The notes under the pieces were generated by a model. It saw only the letters and a list, made by a program, of their open reading frames with translations. It did no database searches and had not been told where the DNA came from. This document shows, piece after piece, positions 46,577 to 56,451 of a DNA stretch of 64,000 nt (its first letter is position 1; every line of letters begins with the position of its first letter). The translations under genes were made by a program, and so were the position numbers. This stretch comes from Vibrio gazogenes (GTDB lineage: Bacteria > Pseudomonadota > Gammaproteobacteria > Enterobacterales > Vibrionaceae), in the NCBI RefSeq assembly GCF_002196515.1, contig NZ_CP018835.1:2542001-2606000 (forward strand), in the 5' to 3' direction.

Positions 46577-46918
46577 ATGTTTACAGTTCTACTTGTGATT
46601 TACCTGTTGGCAGCGGTTGCTATCATCGGATTGGTGTTGATTCAACAAGGTAAAGGCGCAGATATGGGAGCCTCATTTGGGGCCGGTGCTTCAAATACAG
46701 TATTTGGTGCCGGTGGCTCTGGAAATTTCTTAACCCGAATGACTGCAATTTTTGCAGTTGTATTCCTAATCGTTAGTCTGGTTTTAGGGAATTTATCAAC
46801 ACATAAAGCGAAATCGCAGTGGGTTGATCCTGCTCAGGGCAAAGCTGTCCAAGAGCAAACGAAGACTGATGATGGTGTTCCTGCTGATGATTCAAACGGC
46901 AGCGAAATACCACAGTAA
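46577..46918 (+). CDS. secG: Protein translocase subunit SecG
   Basis: This is the small subunit of the SecYEG channel. The 113-residue protein has two membrane helices (about residues 3-23 and 52-72, 'VLLVIYLLAAVAIIGLVLIQ' and 'MTAIFAVVFLIVSLVLG'). The loop between them carries the conserved 'QQGKGADMGASFGAGASNTVFG'-type segment. The C-terminal tail is polar and variable. AGGTGG precedes ATG 46577 by seven bases. tRNA-Leu follows nine bases after the stop and is probably cut from the same transcript. Confidence 0.96.
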   Translation: MFTVLLVIYLLAAVAIIGLVLIQQGKGADMGASFGAGASNTVFGAGGSGNFLTRMTAIFAVVFLIVSLVLGNLSTHKAKSQWVDPAQGKAVQEQTKTDDGVPADDSNGSEIPQ

Positions 46919-46927
46919 AAGAATTTG

Positions 46928-47011
46928 GCCGAGATGGTGAAATTGGTAGACACACTAGCATGAGGTGCTAGCGCCTATGGTGTGAGGGTTCGAGTCCCTC
47001 TCTCGGCACCA
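46928..47011 (+). tRNA. leuU: tRNA-Leu (anticodon GAG)
   Basis: The 84-base gene folds as a cloverleaf with acceptor GCCGAGA/TCTCGGC and encoded CCA. The anticodon stem CTAGC/GCTAG surrounds a loop with GAG at 46962-46964. The variable arm is long, as for leucine. The secG-tRNA-Leu(GAG) link is the same as in E. coli. Confidence 0.95.
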
Positions 47012-47026
47012 TTATTCTTTACAAAC

Positions 47027-47054
47027 TTGTAAATGAAGATTGAGAGCGTATAAT
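47027..47054 (+). promoter_or_regulatory. Promoter of tRNA-fMet/rimP-nusA operon
   Basis: A perfect -10 TATAAT (47049-47054) follows TTGTAA (47027-47032) by 16 bases. It lies between the two tRNA genes, so tRNA-fMet has its own start as well as read-through from secG. Confidence 0.6.
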
Positions 47055-47069
47055 GCTCAGCAAGTCGGA

Positions 47070-47140
<71 letters not shown>

Positions 47141-47146
<6 letters not shown>

Positions 47147-47220
47147 ATTCTTGAATTGGTTGTTGCAGGTTTGATAGTGAGAAAGATTATCTCACTATAT
47201 GTTAAGACATCGTCTTAACA
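47141..47220 (+). repeat. Three tandem perfect hairpins after tRNA-fMet
   Basis: The first pairs CAACCAATTC (47141-47150) with GAATTGGTTG (47153-47162) and includes the tRNA 3' end. The second pairs ATAGTGAGA (47174-47182) with TCTCACTAT (47190-47198). The third pairs TGTTAAGAC (47200-47208) with GTCTTAACA (47212-47220). None has a T-run. Likely roles are tRNA 3' processing and leader RNA folding. Confidence 0.75.
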
Positions 47221-47242
47221 TTCAGGGTCCAGCATAGATAAA

Positions 47243-47267
47243 AACCCCGACTATCGGGGTTTTTTGT
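47243..47267 (+). terminator. Rho-independent terminator/attenuator before rimP
   Basis: AACCCCGA (47243-47250) pairs with TCGGGGTT (47254-47261), followed by TTTTG. It should stop much of the tRNA-fMet transcript, with read-through into rimP-nusA-infB. In E. coli this operon is regulated by NusA through leader terminators. Confidence 0.88.
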
Positions 47268-47343
47268 TATCTGATTCTTGTGTATGAGCAGTCATCACTG
47301 TTCATATATCGAAGATTTGGTCTGTTTGCTTGGAATTGAAATT

Positions 47344-47363
47344 GGGCTCATAGCCCTTTTTTT
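47344..47363 (+). terminator. Second short terminator-like hairpin before rimP
   Basis: GGGCT-CAT-AGCCC (47344-47356) is followed by seven T. The stem is only five pairs, but the T-run is perfect. It lies 18 bases before the rimP ATG. Confidence 0.6.
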
Positions 47364-47381
47364 GTTTCTGGAGTCGTTTAA

Positions 47382-47837
47382 ATGACAGGGTTAGAAAAAC
47401 AACTTTCTGAATTACTTGAAGCACCTGTTGTTGCTGCAGGTTATGAATTAGTCGGATTAGAATTTGTCCGTGCCGGAGCACATTCGACACTACGAATTTA
47501 TATTGATCACGACAATGGTATTACTGTAGATGACTGTGCTGAGGTTAGTCGTCAGGTCAGTGCTGTGCTTGATGTAGAAGATCCTATTTCAGTGGCCTAT
47601 AACCTTGAAGTTTCTTCACCTGGCGTAGACAGACCTTTATTTAAATCTGAACACTATGAGCAATTTATTGGTCACGAGGTCAATATTGTTTTGAAAATGG
47701 CTGTTGGAAACCGCCGCAAATGGAAAGGTATCATCCAATCGGTTGATGGTGAAACCATTGTGGTTACTGTTGATGGGCAAGAAGAACCATTCGCGCTCAG
47801 CAATATTTCAAAAGCTAATCTGATCCCTAAATTTTAA
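47382..47837 (+). CDS. rimP: Ribosome maturation factor RimP
   Basis: RimP is needed for 30S subunit maturation. The 151-residue protein has the two-domain RimP form, N-terminal '[27 protein letters not shown]' in pieces and C-terminal Sm-like fold ending '[12 protein letters not shown]'. The conserved '[15 protein letters not shown]' is present. It heads the nusA operon downstream of two leader terminators. E. coli RimP is 150 residues. Confidence 0.96.
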   Translation: MTGLEKQLSELLEAPVVAAGYELVGLEFVRAGAHSTLRIYIDHDNGITVDDCAEVSRQVSAVLDVEDPISVAYNLEVSSPGVDRPLFKSEHYEQFIGHEVNIVLKMAVGNRRKWKGIIQSVDGETIVVTVDGQEEPFALSNISKANLIPKF

Positions 47838-47858
47838 GTCTTAAAGAGGCTGGAAATA

Positions 47859-49346
47859 ATGAGTAAAGAAATTTTAGCGGTAGTTGAGGCGGTTTCAAAC
47901 GAGAAGGCTGTTCCTCGTGAACGTATTTTTGAAGCGCTTGAAACTGCGTTAGCAACCTCGACTAAGAAAAAATACGACATTGATATTGATGTTCGCGTTG
48001 AGATTGATAGAAAGACTGGAGAGTTTGAAACTTTCCGTCGCTGGTTGGTTGTAGAAGAAGTTCAGAATCCGACCAAAGAGATTTCAGTCGAAGCCGCTCA
48101 ATTTGATGATGATTCGATTGAGTTAGATGATTTTATTGAAGATCAAATTGAATCGGTTAAGTTTGACCGAATCACGACTCAGACAGCAAAACAGGTTATT
48201 GTCCAGAAAGTTCGTGAAGCTGAACGGGCACAAATCGTTGAGCAGTTTATTGATAATGAAGGTGAACTTGTCACCGGCGCAGTAAAGAAGGTTAACCGGG
48301 ATAGTATCATTCTTGATCTCGGCAATAACGCAGAAGCTGTAATTTTGCGTGAAGATCAACTTCCCCGAGAAAACTTCCGTCCTGGTGACCGCGTTCGTGG
48401 CCTGCTTTATGCGGTTAGACCTGAAGCGCGTGGATTCCAACTCTTCATCACTCGTTCTAAGCCTGAAATGTTGGCTGAATTATTCCGTGTTGAAGTCCCT
48501 GAGATTGGTGAAGAATTAATTGAGCTGAAAGCCGCATCTCGCGACCCGGGTTCAAGAGCTAAAATCGCAGTGAAAACCAACGATAAGCGCATTGACCCAG
48601 TTGGTGCATGTGTTGGTATGCGTGGTGCCCGGGTTCAGGCGGTTTCCGGTGAACTCGGTGGTGAGCGTATTGATATCGTGCTGTGGGACGACAACCCAGC
48701 TCAATTTGTAATTAATGCAATGGCACCTGCTGATGTTGCTTCTATCATCGTTGATGAAGATGCTCATTCGATGGACATTGCTGTTGAAGCCGACAATCTA
48801 GCTCAGGCGATTGGCCGTAGTGGACAGAATGTTCGTCTGGCCTCTCAGTTGACTGGCTGGGAACTCAATGTCATGACAGTAGAAGATCTTCAGAAGAAAC
48901 ATCAAGAAGAATCAACTGAGTCAATTGAGTTGTTCATGAAGCATTTGTCTATTGAGCAGGACTTTGCCGAATTGTTGGTTGAAGAGGGCTTCTCTACATT
49001 AGAAGAAGTTGCCTATGTACCGGTGAATGAGTTGCTTGAAGTTGACGGGTTGGATGAAGACCTTGTTGAAGAATTGCGTACTCGTGCAAAAGATGCACTG
49101 ACAACTCTTGCTTTGGCCAGAGAAGAATCACTGGATGGAGGTGAGCCAGCTGAGGACCTGCTAAATCTATCTGGTCTTGAGCGTGATATGGCTTACAAAC
49201 TGGCAGCAAAAGGAGTGATTACTCTTGAAGATTTGGCTGACCAGGGAATTGATGATCTTGAAGGTATAGAAGGACTGACAGAAGAACGCGCTGGAGAATT
49301 GATTATGGCTGCGCGTAATATTTGTTGGTTTGGCGAAGACGCGTAA
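47859..49346 (+). CDS. nusA: Transcription termination/antitermination factor NusA
   Basis: NusA binds RNA polymerase and RNA and controls pausing, termination and antitermination. The 495-residue protein has an N-terminal polymerase-binding domain, S1 ('[21 protein letters not shown]'), and two KH domains ('[15 protein letters not shown]' and '[14 protein letters not shown]'). Two C-terminal acidic repeats, present in enterobacterial and Vibrio NusA, close it. It is 21 bases after rimP and 24 before infB. Autoregulation through the upstream terminators is likely by analogy. Confidence 0.98.
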   Translation: MSKEILAVVEAVSNEKAVPRERIFEALETALATSTKKKYDIDIDVRVEIDRKTGEFETFRRWLVVEEVQNPTKEISVEAAQFDDDSIELDDFIEDQIESVKFDRITTQTAKQVIVQKVREAERAQIVEQFIDNEGELVTGAVKKVNRDSIILDLGNNAEAVILREDQLPRENFRPGDRVRGLLYAVRPEARGFQLFITRSKPEMLAELFRVEVPEIGEELIELKAASRDPGSRAKIAVKTNDKRIDPVGACVGMRGARVQAVSGELGGERIDIVLWDDNPAQFVINAMAPADVASIIVDEDAHSMDIAVEADNLAQAIGRSGQNVRLASQLTGWELNVMTVEDLQKKHQEESTESIELFMKHLSIEQDFAELLVEEGFSTLEEVAYVPVNELLEVDGLDEDLVEELRTRAKDALTTLALAREESLDGGEPAEDLLNLSGLERDMAYKLAAKGVITLEDLADQGIDDLEGIEGLTEERAGELIMAARNICWFGEDA

Positions 49347-49370
49347 TTTTCAGCAAGGGGAGAAAGCGGC

Positions 49371-52073
49371 ATGACAGAACTTACAGTTAAAGCACTGAGT
49401 GAAGAGATTGGTACACCAGTTGACCGCTTATTAGAGCAACTTGCTGACGCAGGAATGACAAAGACGGGAGCGGATAGTGTTTCTGAAGATGAAAAACAGA
49501 AACTATTAACTTTCCTTCGTAAAGAGCACGGTGGCAGCTCTTCAAAGGACGAACCGACTCGTTTAACATTACAGCGAAAAACTCGCAGCACACTGAGTGT
49601 GAATGCGGGAGGTGGTAAAAGTAAGAATGTTCAGGTTGAAGTGCGCAAAAAACGTACGTATGTTAAGCGTAGTACAATCGAAGATGAAGCAAAACGTCTG
49701 GCAGAAGAAGCTGCCCAACGTGAAGCTGAAGAGAAAGCGAAGTTAGAAGCTGAAAAAGCAAGATTAGAAGCTCAAGCGAAGCGTGAAGCTGAAGAACAAG
49801 CGAAACGGGAAGCTGAAGAGCAGATGAAGCGTGAAGCCGAAGAAAAAGCGAAACGTGAAGAGAAACACAGTCAGAAAGTTGAACTTTCTGATGAAGAGAA
49901 ATCCAAGCAAGAGGCAGCGCGACAAGAAGCCGAAGCACTGAAGCGTCGTCAGGAAGAAGAATTGAGACGTAAAGCTGAAGAGGAAAGTCAGCGTCAGCTC
50001 GAAAAAGCGCGTGAATTGGCTGAAAAGAATCAAGAGCGTTGGTCTGCTGCAGAAGAGAAAAAAGGTGCTATGGAAGACGAAACTACAGATTACCATCTAA
50101 CTACTTCCCGTTATGCCCAAGAGGCAGAAGACGAAGCAGACCGTCGTGATGAAGGTAGTCGTCGCGCAAAAGCGAAGAAAAAAGCTTCTGCTCGCGATGA
50201 ACAACGCCAAGAACGTGATATGCGTCCTCGCGGTGGAAAAGGTGGACGTAACTCGAATCGAGGTCGGGGAAAACCTTCGTCAATGCAGCAAGGTTTTGAT
50301 AAAAATGCAACTGTTGCAAAATCTGACGTTGTTATCGGTGAAACAATTATTGTTTCCGAGCTGGCTCAGAAAATGTCAGTAAAAGGCACCGAAGTCATCA
50401 AAGTCATGATGAAAATGGGTGCGATGGCAACGATCAATCAAGTCATTGATCAGGAAACTGCACAACTTGTTGCCGAAGAAATGGGTCACAAGGTGATTCT
50501 CCGTAAAGAAAATGAACTGGAAGAAGCGGTTCTTTCTGATCGTGACAGCACTTCTGAAGCTGTTCCTCGTGCACCTGTTGTTACCATTATGGGACACGTT
50601 GACCACGGGAAAACTTCAACACTGGATTATATTCGTCGTACGCACGTTGCATCTGGTGAAGCGGGTGGTATTACCCAGCATATTGGTGCTTATCACGTTG
50701 AAACTGACAACGGTATGATCACTTTCCTTGATACCCCGGGACACGCGGCGTTTACGGCCATGCGTGCACGTGGTGCTCAGGCAACGGATATCGTGGTATT
50801 GGTCGTTGCGGCTGATGATGGCGTTATGCCTCAAACCATTGAAGCCATTCAGCACTCAAAAGCAGCGAAAGTTCCACTAATTGTTGCTGTGAACAAGATT
50901 GATAAAGAAGATGCCAATCCAGACAATGTGAAAAATGAACTGGCACAATATGACATTATTCCTGAAGAGTGGGGTGGTGAAAATATTTTCGTTCATATTT
51001 CTGCCAAGCAGGGAACGAACGTAGAGGCGTTGTTAGAAGCGATTCTTCTTCAAGCCGAAGTTCTGGAACTGACAGCTGTTGCTGACGGCATGGGAACTGG
51101 TGTTGTTGTCGAGTCTCGACTGGATAAAGGCCGTGGCCCTGTTGCAACGATTCTGGTTCAGTCAGGTACAGTGCGTAAAGGCGACATCCTGCTTTGTGGT
51201 CAGGAGTATGGCCGAGTCAGAGCGATGCGTAACGAAGTCGGTGATGAAGTGCTGGAAGCTGGCCCATCAATTCCGGTCGAAGTGCTCGGTCTTTCTGGTG
51301 TTCCTGCTGCCGGTGATGAAGCGACTGTTGTCCGTGATGAACGTAAAGCGCGTGAAGTTGCGAACTACCGTCAGGGTAAATTCCGTGAAGTTAAACTGGC
51401 GCGTCAGCAGAAAGCTAAACTAGAGAACATGTTCTCTAATATGACAGCTGGTGAAGTTGCTGAATTGAATATCGTGCTGAAAGCTGATGTTCAAGGTTCG
51501 GTTGAAGCGATTACCGATGCATTGGTTAAACTTTCTACTGATGAAGTGAAAGTTAACATTGTTGGCTCAGGTGTCGGTGGTATTACCGAAACTGACGCGA
51601 CACTGGCTGCGGCATCGAATGCAATCGTACTGGGCTTTAACGTCCGTGCTGATGCATCTGCCCGTCGAACCATTGAAGCTGAGAACCTTGATCTGCGCTA
51701 CTACTCCATCATCTATCAATTGATTGATGAAGTGAAACAGGCGATGAGCGGTATGTTGGCTCCTGAATTTAAACAGGAGATTATCGGTCTGGCAGAAGTT
51801 CGTGATGTATTCCGTTCTCCGAAACTGGGTGCTATCGCTGGCTGTATGGTTACTGAAGGACTGATCAAACGGAATAATCCTATTCGCGTGCTGCGTGATA
51901 ACGTGGTCATTTATGAAGGTGAGTTGGAGTCACTCCGCCGCTTTAAAGATGACGTTGCAGAAGTGAAGAGTGGTTATGAATGTGGTGTCGGTGTGAAAAA
52001 CTACAACGACGTCCGCGTTGGTGACCAGATCGAAGTCTTTGAGACAATTGAAATTAAACGGTCAATCGACTAA
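49371..52073 (+). CDS. infB: Translation initiation factor IF-2
   Basis: This GTPase brings fMet-tRNA to the ribosome. The 900-residue protein begins with a small IF2-N domain ('[21 protein letters not shown]'). A long charged Ala/Glu/Lys/Arg coiled region follows (about residues 100-225), with repeats of KREAEEQ type, then a second IF2-N copy. The G domain has 'GHVDHGKTS', 'DTPGHAAF' and 'NKID', and the C-terminal domains bind fMet-tRNA. Its partner, tRNA-fMet, is encoded at the head of the same operon. E. coli IF2 is 890 residues and also starts at internal codons. Confidence 0.98.
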   Translation: MTELTVKALSEEIGTPVDRLLEQLADAGMTKTGADSVSEDEKQKLLTFLRKEHGGSSSKDEPTRLTLQRKTRSTLSVNAGGGKSKNVQVEVRKKRTYVKRSTIEDEAKRLAEEAAQREAEEKAKLEAEKARLEAQAKREAEEQAKREAEEQMKREAEEKAKREEKHSQKVELSDEEKSKQEAARQEAEALKRRQEEELRRKAEEESQRQLEKARELAEKNQERWSAAEEKKGAMEDETTDYHLTTSRYAQEAEDEADRRDEGSRRAKAKKKASARDEQRQERDMRPRGGKGGRNSNRGRGKPSSMQQGFDKNATVAKSDVVIGETIIVSELAQKMSVKGTEVIKVMMKMGAMATINQVIDQETAQLVAEEMGHKVILRKENELEEAVLSDRDSTSEAVPRAPVVTIMGHVDHGKTSTLDYIRRTHVASGEAGGITQHIGAYHVETDNGMITFLDTPGHAAFTAMRARGAQATDIVVLVVAADDGVMPQTIEAIQHSKAAKVPLIVAVNKIDKEDANPDNVKNELAQYDIIPEEWGGENIFVHISAKQGTNVEALLEAILLQAEVLELTAVADGMGTGVVVESRLDKGRGPVATILVQSGTVRKGDILLCGQEYGRVRAMRNEVGDEVLEAGPSIPVEVLGLSGVPAAGDEATVVRDERKAREVANYRQGKFREVKLARQQKAKLENMFSNMTAGEVAELNIVLKADVQGSVEAITDALVKLSTDEVKVNIVGSGVGGITETDATLAAASNAIVLGFNVRADASARRTIEAENLDLRYYSIIYQLIDEVKQAMSGMLAPEFKQEIIGLAEVRDVFRSPKLGAIAGCMVTEGLIKRNNPIRVLRDNVVIYEGELESLRRFKDDVAEVKSGYECGVGVKNYNDVRVGDQIEVFETIEIKRSID

Positions 52074-52143
52074 CCGATATTGATGGTTAAGTGGTATACC
52101 ACACAATCGGTTGTTGAATGCATCGTTGGTTGTTGAATACACC

Positions 52144-52172
52144 ATGGGGGGTTGGCTAGACCATCCCCCCAT
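52144..52172 (+). promoter_or_regulatory. G-rich hairpin between infB and rbfA
   Basis: ATGGGGGG (52144-52151) pairs with CCCCCCAT (52165-52172), with three inner pairs in the loop. It is preceded by two copies of GGTTGTTGAAT (52109 and 52128). TCTTTCTATG follows, so weak termination or RNA processing is possible. Confidence 0.6.
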
Positions 52173-52195
52173 TCTTTCTATGAGAAAGTTAAAAT

Positions 52196-52591
52196 ATGGC
52201 AAAAGATTTTAGTCGTACGCAGCGCGTTTCTCAGCAGCTGCAAAAAGAGCTTGCAATGATATTGCAGCGTGAAATCAGAGATTCTCGCCTCGGTATGGTG
52301 ACGATTTCTGAGGTAAAAGTTTCCCGGGACTTGGCTTATGCCAAAGTGTATGTTTCCTTCTTATGTGTCGGGGAACAAACACCAGAAAGTTGCCTGAAAG
52401 CTTTAAAAGAGCATGAATCTCATATTCGTATGATGTTAGGTAAGCGGATTCGTCTGCGTCTGACGCCTGAAGTCCGTTTTGTTTATGATGATACTTTGGT
52501 TGAAGGGATGCGGATGTCGAATCTGGTCAATCAAGCGGTTGATGAAGACAAACGGAAAAGGGATGAATCAGGTTCGGATGAGGAGGCGTAA
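52196..52591 (+). CDS. rbfA: 30S ribosome-binding factor A
   Basis: RbfA is a KH-like protein needed for late 30S maturation and cold adaptation. It has 131 residues with '[20 protein letters not shown]', '[21 protein letters not shown]' in order and '[20 protein letters not shown]'. The C-terminal tail is charged. Its stop overlaps the truB start by one base (TAATG). E. coli RbfA is 133 residues. Confidence 0.96.
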   Translation: MAKDFSRTQRVSQQLQKELAMILQREIRDSRLGMVTISEVKVSRDLAYAKVYVSFLCVGEQTPESCLKALKEHESHIRMMLGKRIRLRLTPEVRFVYDDTLVEGMRMSNLVNQAVDEDKRKRDESGSDEEA

Positions 52592-53529
52592 TGGCTCGTC
52601 GTCGGAAAGGTCGTCCGGTTGATGGCATCATTTTATTGGATAAACCTACGGGGATTTCATCCAATGATGCCCTCCAGAAAGTGAAGCGTATTTTCTTTGC
52701 TGAAAAAGCTGGGCATACCGGTGCATTAGATCCTCTAGCGACGGGGATGCTACCGATTTGTCTGGGGGAAGCAACCAAGTTTTCCCAGTTTCTCCTCGAT
52801 TCAGATAAGAAGTATCGAGTGATTGCAAAGTTGGGTATTCGTACCAATACCTCGGATTCAGATGGTGAGATTGTTGAGACCCGCCCAGTTCAAATTTCTG
52901 AATCGTTATTGATGCAATCTATCGAGAAATTTAAAGGCGAAACGGCTCAGATTCCTTCGATGTTCTCTGCATTAAAGTATCAGGGGCGCCCTTTATATGA
53001 GTATGCACGGGAAGGTATCGAAGTTCCCAGAGAGTCACGTCAGATCACGGTTTATTCCATCGAACTGATCCGCTACGAAGCCGATGAAGTTGAGATGGAA
53101 ATTCATTGTTCCAAAGGGACCTATATTCGTACCATCGTTGATGACCTTGGTGAAATGTTAGGCTGTGGAGCCCATGTGACGTATTTGCGTCGTACGGCTG
53201 TCGCACAATATCCGGCAGAGCGGATGGTCACTCTCGAGGCGCTTGAACATATCCTTGAAGCCGCTCGTGAACAGGATGTTGCTCCAAGAGTTTTACTTGA
53301 TCCGCTCCTGTTACCGATGGATTCAGCGGTCCAGTCATTACCTGAAGTGAATTTAATTCCTGATTTGGCCGAAATGGTCCAGAAAGGGCAGGCTGTACAA
53401 GTCTTCGGTATACCAACAAGTGGTACGGTGCGTATGACGGTTGGTGAAGCACAACACTTTATTGGTGTCGGTGACATCGATGATGACGGAAAAGTAGCAC
53501 CGAAACGGTTAGTCGTTTTTCGTGAATGA
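52591..53529 (+). CDS. truB: tRNA pseudouridine55 synthase TruB
   Basis: TruB makes pseudouridine 55 in the T-loop of nearly all tRNAs and helps tRNA folding. The 312-residue enzyme has catalytic Asp47 in '[17 protein letters not shown]', with '[16 protein letters not shown]' at the start. A C-terminal PUA-type domain ends at 'KRLVVFRE'. It is coupled to rbfA by a one-base overlap. E. coli TruB has 314 residues. Confidence 0.97.
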   Translation: MARRRKGRPVDGIILLDKPTGISSNDALQKVKRIFFAEKAGHTGALDPLATGMLPICLGEATKFSQFLLDSDKKYRVIAKLGIRTNTSDSDGEIVETRPVQISESLLMQSIEKFKGETAQIPSMFSALKYQGRPLYEYAREGIEVPRESRQITVYSIELIRYEADEVEMEIHCSKGTYIRTIVDDLGEMLGCGAHVTYLRRTAVAQYPAERMVTLEALEHILEAAREQDVAPRVLLDPLLLPMDSAVQSLPEVNLIPDLAEMVQKGQAVQVFGIPTSGTVRMTVGEAQHFIGVGDIDDDGKVAPKRLVVFRE

Positions 53530-53558
53530 CATCGGGCTATTTTTCAAATGATTCGCTA

Positions 53559-53587
53559 TTGCGGGGATAGGGAATATTCTCTATAAT
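53559..53587 (+). promoter_or_regulatory. Promoter of rpsO
   Basis: TTGCGG (53559-53564), 17 bases, TATAAT (53582-53587). An inverted repeat GCGGGGA/TCCCCGC (53561-53567, 53587-53593) overlaps both elements and might bind a regulator. Confidence 0.75.
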
Positions 53588-53660
53588 CCCCGCTCCTCGT
53601 GTCGGCTGAATCAGAGATTGGCTGACACAAACTAAAACTCTAACTCTTAGGAGAGAAATT

Positions 53661-53930
53661 ATGTCTCTGAATGCAGAAACTAAAGCAGCAATCGTTGCTG
53701 ATTACGCACGTGGCGAAGGCGACACTGGTTCACCAGAAGTTCAAGTTGCTCTATTGACAGCTTCAATCAACCACCTTCAAGGTCACTTCAAAGAGCACAA
53801 AGGCGATCACCATAGCCGTCGTGGTCTTTTACGCATGGTTTCTCGTCGTCGTAAGCTTCTGGACTACCTGAAAGGTAAAAGTCTGGATCGTTACCACGAC
53901 CTTATCCAACGTCTTGGCCTACGTCGCTAA
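53661..53930 (+). CDS. rpsO: 30S ribosomal protein S15
   Basis: S15 is a primary 16S rRNA-binding protein that organises the central domain of the 30S subunit. It has 89 residues, matching E. coli. Conserved pieces are '[20 protein letters not shown]', '[20 protein letters not shown]' and '[21 protein letters not shown]', each part of a four-helix fold. AGGAG lies seven bases before the ATG. In E. coli S15 represses its own mRNA through a leader pseudoknot. A terminator follows before pnp. Confidence 0.98.
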   Translation: MSLNAETKAAIVADYARGEGDTGSPEVQVALLTASINHLQGHFKEHKGDHHSRRGLLRMVSRRRKLLDYLKGKSLDRYHDLIQRLGLRR

Positions 53931-53944
53931 GATTGGATTTGTAC

Positions 53945-53970
53945 AAAAAAGGGGCGAAAGCCCCTTTTTT
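53945..53970 (+). terminator. Rho-independent terminator of rpsO
   Basis: A-run GGGGC-GAAA-GCCCC T-run with a GAAA tetraloop, 15 bases after the rpsO stop. A palindrome TGGCTAAA/TTTAGCCA follows at 53973-53988. Confidence 0.95.
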
Positions 53971-54089
53971 AATGGCTAAATTTAGCCAAAGGGCGCCTGA
54001 GTAGTTTATACTAGCGACCGTTGAAGTCAGTTCATTGATTTCAATACACAGACTCAAAGCATGACAGTCACCGAAGTCGGCCAAAAGGT

Positions 54090-54139
54090 CGCGACTATTC
54101 AAAGGAGACTGGCATTTCAGTATCCTTTTACTAGTCGCG
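54090..54139 (+). promoter_or_regulatory. RNase III-type stem in the pnp leader
   Basis: CGCGACTA (54090-54097) pairs with TAGTCGCG (54132-54139), and an inner AAAGGA (54101-54106) pairs with TCCTTT (54123-54128). In E. coli a long stem at this position is cut by RNase III and then used by PNPase to repress itself. A 14-base palindrome CTAGGTT/AACCTAG (54173-54186) directly precedes the ribosome site. Confidence 0.75.
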
Positions 54140-54200
54140 ATTTGTGATGCCTTGAGTATTGATAACCCATTTCTAGGTTAACCTAGGCAAAGGAATAATA

Positions 54201-56336
54201 ATGTTTGAAAAACCAGTTGTGAAAACGTTTCAATACGGCAATCACACCGTCACGATTGAAACTGGCGTGATTGCACGTCAGGCAACATCAGCAGTTATGG
54301 TCACCATGGACGATACATCTGTATTCGTTTCAGTGGTTGGGAAAAAAGAAGCGGTAGAAGGTCAAGACTTCTTCCCGCTGACAGTGAACTATCAGGAACG
54401 GACTTATGCTGCCGGTAAGATTCCTGGTGGATTCTTTAAACGTGAAGGCCGTCCTTCAGAAGGTGAAACTCTGACAGCTCGTCTGATCGACCGTCCGATT
54501 CGCCCTCTGTTCCCCGATGGTTTCACCAATGAAGTTCAGATTATTGCCACTGTTATGGCCGTAAACCCTGATGTTCAGCCTGATATCCCAAGCTTGATCG
54601 GTACTTCTGCCGCGCTGGCAATTTCTGGTATCCCATTCAATGGTCCAATTGGTGCGGCTCGTGTCGGTCACATTGATGGACAGCTTGTTTTGAACCCAAG
54701 TGCGAAAGAGCTGGGAGAATCTCGTCTGGATCTCGTGGTTGCCGGAACAGAAAATGCGGTACTGATGGTTGAATCAGAAGCAGATATTCTCTCTGAAGAA
54801 GAGATGCTTTCAGCAGTCGTATTTGGTCATGAACAGCAACAGGCTGTGATTCAAGCTATCAATGAATTTGCTGCTGAAGTTGCGGCACCTGCATGGTCAT
54901 GGAGCGCTCCTGAAGTCAATGTCAGCCTGAAAGCATTAATCGCTGAACATGCGGAAGCTCGCTTTGCTGAAGCATATCAAATCACTGAGAAAATGGCGCG
55001 TTACGAGCAAGTGGGTCAGATCAAATCTGATGTTATCGCGACATTACTTGAGCAAGATGCAGCTCTGGATGAAAATGAACTTCGTAACATGCTGAGTTCA
55101 TTAGAGAAGAAAGTCGTTCGTAGCCGTATTCTGTCTGGTGCACCGCGTATCGACGGTCGTGAGAAAGATATGGTTCGAGCACTGGATGTCCGCACGGGTG
55201 TTTTGCCTCGCGTCCATGGTTCATCATTATTTACCCGTGGTGAAACACAAGCTATCGTGACAGCGACGCTGGGAACTCAGCGTGATGCGCAAATTATTGA
55301 TGAATTAACCGGTGAACGGAAAGAGCACTTCCTGTTCCACTATAACTTCCCACCTTACTGTGTCGGTGAAACAGGTTTCGTCGGTTCTCCAAAGCGTCGT
55401 GAAATTGGTCATGGTCGTTTGGCGAAACGTGGTATTCAGGCCGTTATGCCATCGATTGATGAATTCCCTTATACCATTCGTGTGGTCTCTGAAATTACTG
55501 AATCAAATGGTTCTTCTTCAATGGCTTCAGTATGTGGTTCATCGCTGGCATTGATGGATGCTGGTGTGCCAATTAAGGCCTCTGTTGCTGGGATCGCGAT
55601 GGGACTCGTCAAAGAAGAAGATGATTTTGTGGTTCTGTCTGACATCTTAGGTGATGAAGACCATCTTGGTGATATGGACTTTAAAGTTGCGGGTACATCT
55701 GACGGTGTGACTGCACTGCAAATGGATATCAAAATCGAAGGGATCACCAAAGAAATCATGCAGATCGCTTTGAATCAGGCTAAAGGTGCTCGTCTACACA
55801 TCTTGTCTGTGATGGATAAAGCGATTCACAGTGCACGTGATGACATTTCTCAGTTTGCGCCACGTATCCATACGATGAAAATCAGTTCTGATAAGATCAA
55901 AGATGTTATCGGTAAAGGCGGTGCTGTCATTCGTGCACTGACAGAAGAAACCGGCACTACGATTGAAATCGAAGATGATGGAACAATCAAGATCGCTGCG
56001 ACAGAAGGCGAAGCGGCTAAACATGCGATTCGTCGTATTGAAGAGTTGACGGCTGAAGTTGAAGTTGGTCGTATCTACACTGGTAAAGTCACTCGTATCG
56101 TTGACTTTGGTGCTTTTGTCGCTGTTCTTGGTGCCAAAGAAGGTCTGGTTCATATCTCTCAAATCGCAGATCAACGTGTAGAGAAAGTGACGGATTACCT
56201 GAAAGAAGGTCAAGAAGTTCAGGTGAAAGTGCTGGAAATTGATCGTCAGAACCGTATCCGTTTGAGTATGAAAGAAGCAGCTGTAAAACCAGCGGCTGAA
56301 GACGCACCACAACAAGAACAATCTGACGCAGAATAG
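54201..56336 (+). CDS. pnp: Polyribonucleotide nucleotidyltransferase (PNPase)
   Basis: PNPase is a trimeric phosphorolytic 3'-5' exoribonuclease of the degradosome. The 711-residue enzyme has two RNase PH-like domains ('[19 protein letters not shown]' and '[19 protein letters not shown]'), a helical linker, a KH domain ('[18 protein letters not shown]') and an S1 domain ('[20 protein letters not shown]'). The Gln/Ala-rich C-terminus fits E. coli length (711). The leader carries an RNase III-type stem, so autoregulation is likely conserved. A terminator follows. Confidence 0.98.
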   Translation: MFEKPVVKTFQYGNHTVTIETGVIARQATSAVMVTMDDTSVFVSVVGKKEAVEGQDFFPLTVNYQERTYAAGKIPGGFFKREGRPSEGETLTARLIDRPIRPLFPDGFTNEVQIIATVMAVNPDVQPDIPSLIGTSAALAISGIPFNGPIGAARVGHIDGQLVLNPSAKELGESRLDLVVAGTENAVLMVESEADILSEEEMLSAVVFGHEQQQAVIQAINEFAAEVAAPAWSWSAPEVNVSLKALIAEHAEARFAEAYQITEKMARYEQVGQIKSDVIATLLEQDAALDENELRNMLSSLEKKVVRSRILSGAPRIDGREKDMVRALDVRTGVLPRVHGSSLFTRGETQAIVTATLGTQRDAQIIDELTGERKEHFLFHYNFPPYCVGETGFVGSPKRREIGHGRLAKRGIQAVMPSIDEFPYTIRVVSEITESNGSSSMASVCGSSLALMDAGVPIKASVAGIAMGLVKEEDDFVVLSDILGDEDHLGDMDFKVAGTSDGVTALQMDIKIEGITKEIMQIALNQAKGARLHILSVMDKAIHSARDDISQFAPRIHTMKISSDKIKDVIGKGGAVIRALTEETGTTIEIEDDGTIKIAATEGEAAKHAIRRIEELTAEVEVGRIYTGKVTRIVDFGAFVAVLGAKEGLVHISQIADQRVEKVTDYLKEGQEVQVKVLEIDRQNRIRLSMKEAAVKPAAEDAPQQEQSDAE

Positions 56337-56398
56337 AAACGCACCTCTGGATTCGATATATCCATTGGGTTGCTTTTTTATTGTTAAGCATGATGTTA

Positions 56399-56427
56399 TA
56401 AAGGGAGCTGTTTTGCTCCCTTTTTTT
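56399..56427 (+). terminator. Terminator between pnp and nlpI
   Basis: AAGGGAGC (56401-56408) pairs with GCTCCCTT (56415-56422), followed by T. It lies between the pnp stop and the nlpI start. Confidence 0.9.
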
Positions 56428-56451
56428 ATGCCCGCGTTGAGGAGAATAATT

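Noticed and set aside
49663..50096. Antisense open frames opposite infB
   Set aside because: They arise from the biased Ala/Glu/Lys coding of the charged region and have no ribosome site or homology.
56365..56451. Longer nlpI reading frame from ATG 56365
   Set aside because: It passes through a Rho-independent terminator and has no ribosome site. TTG 56452 has GAGGAG and gives a normal lipoprotein signal.
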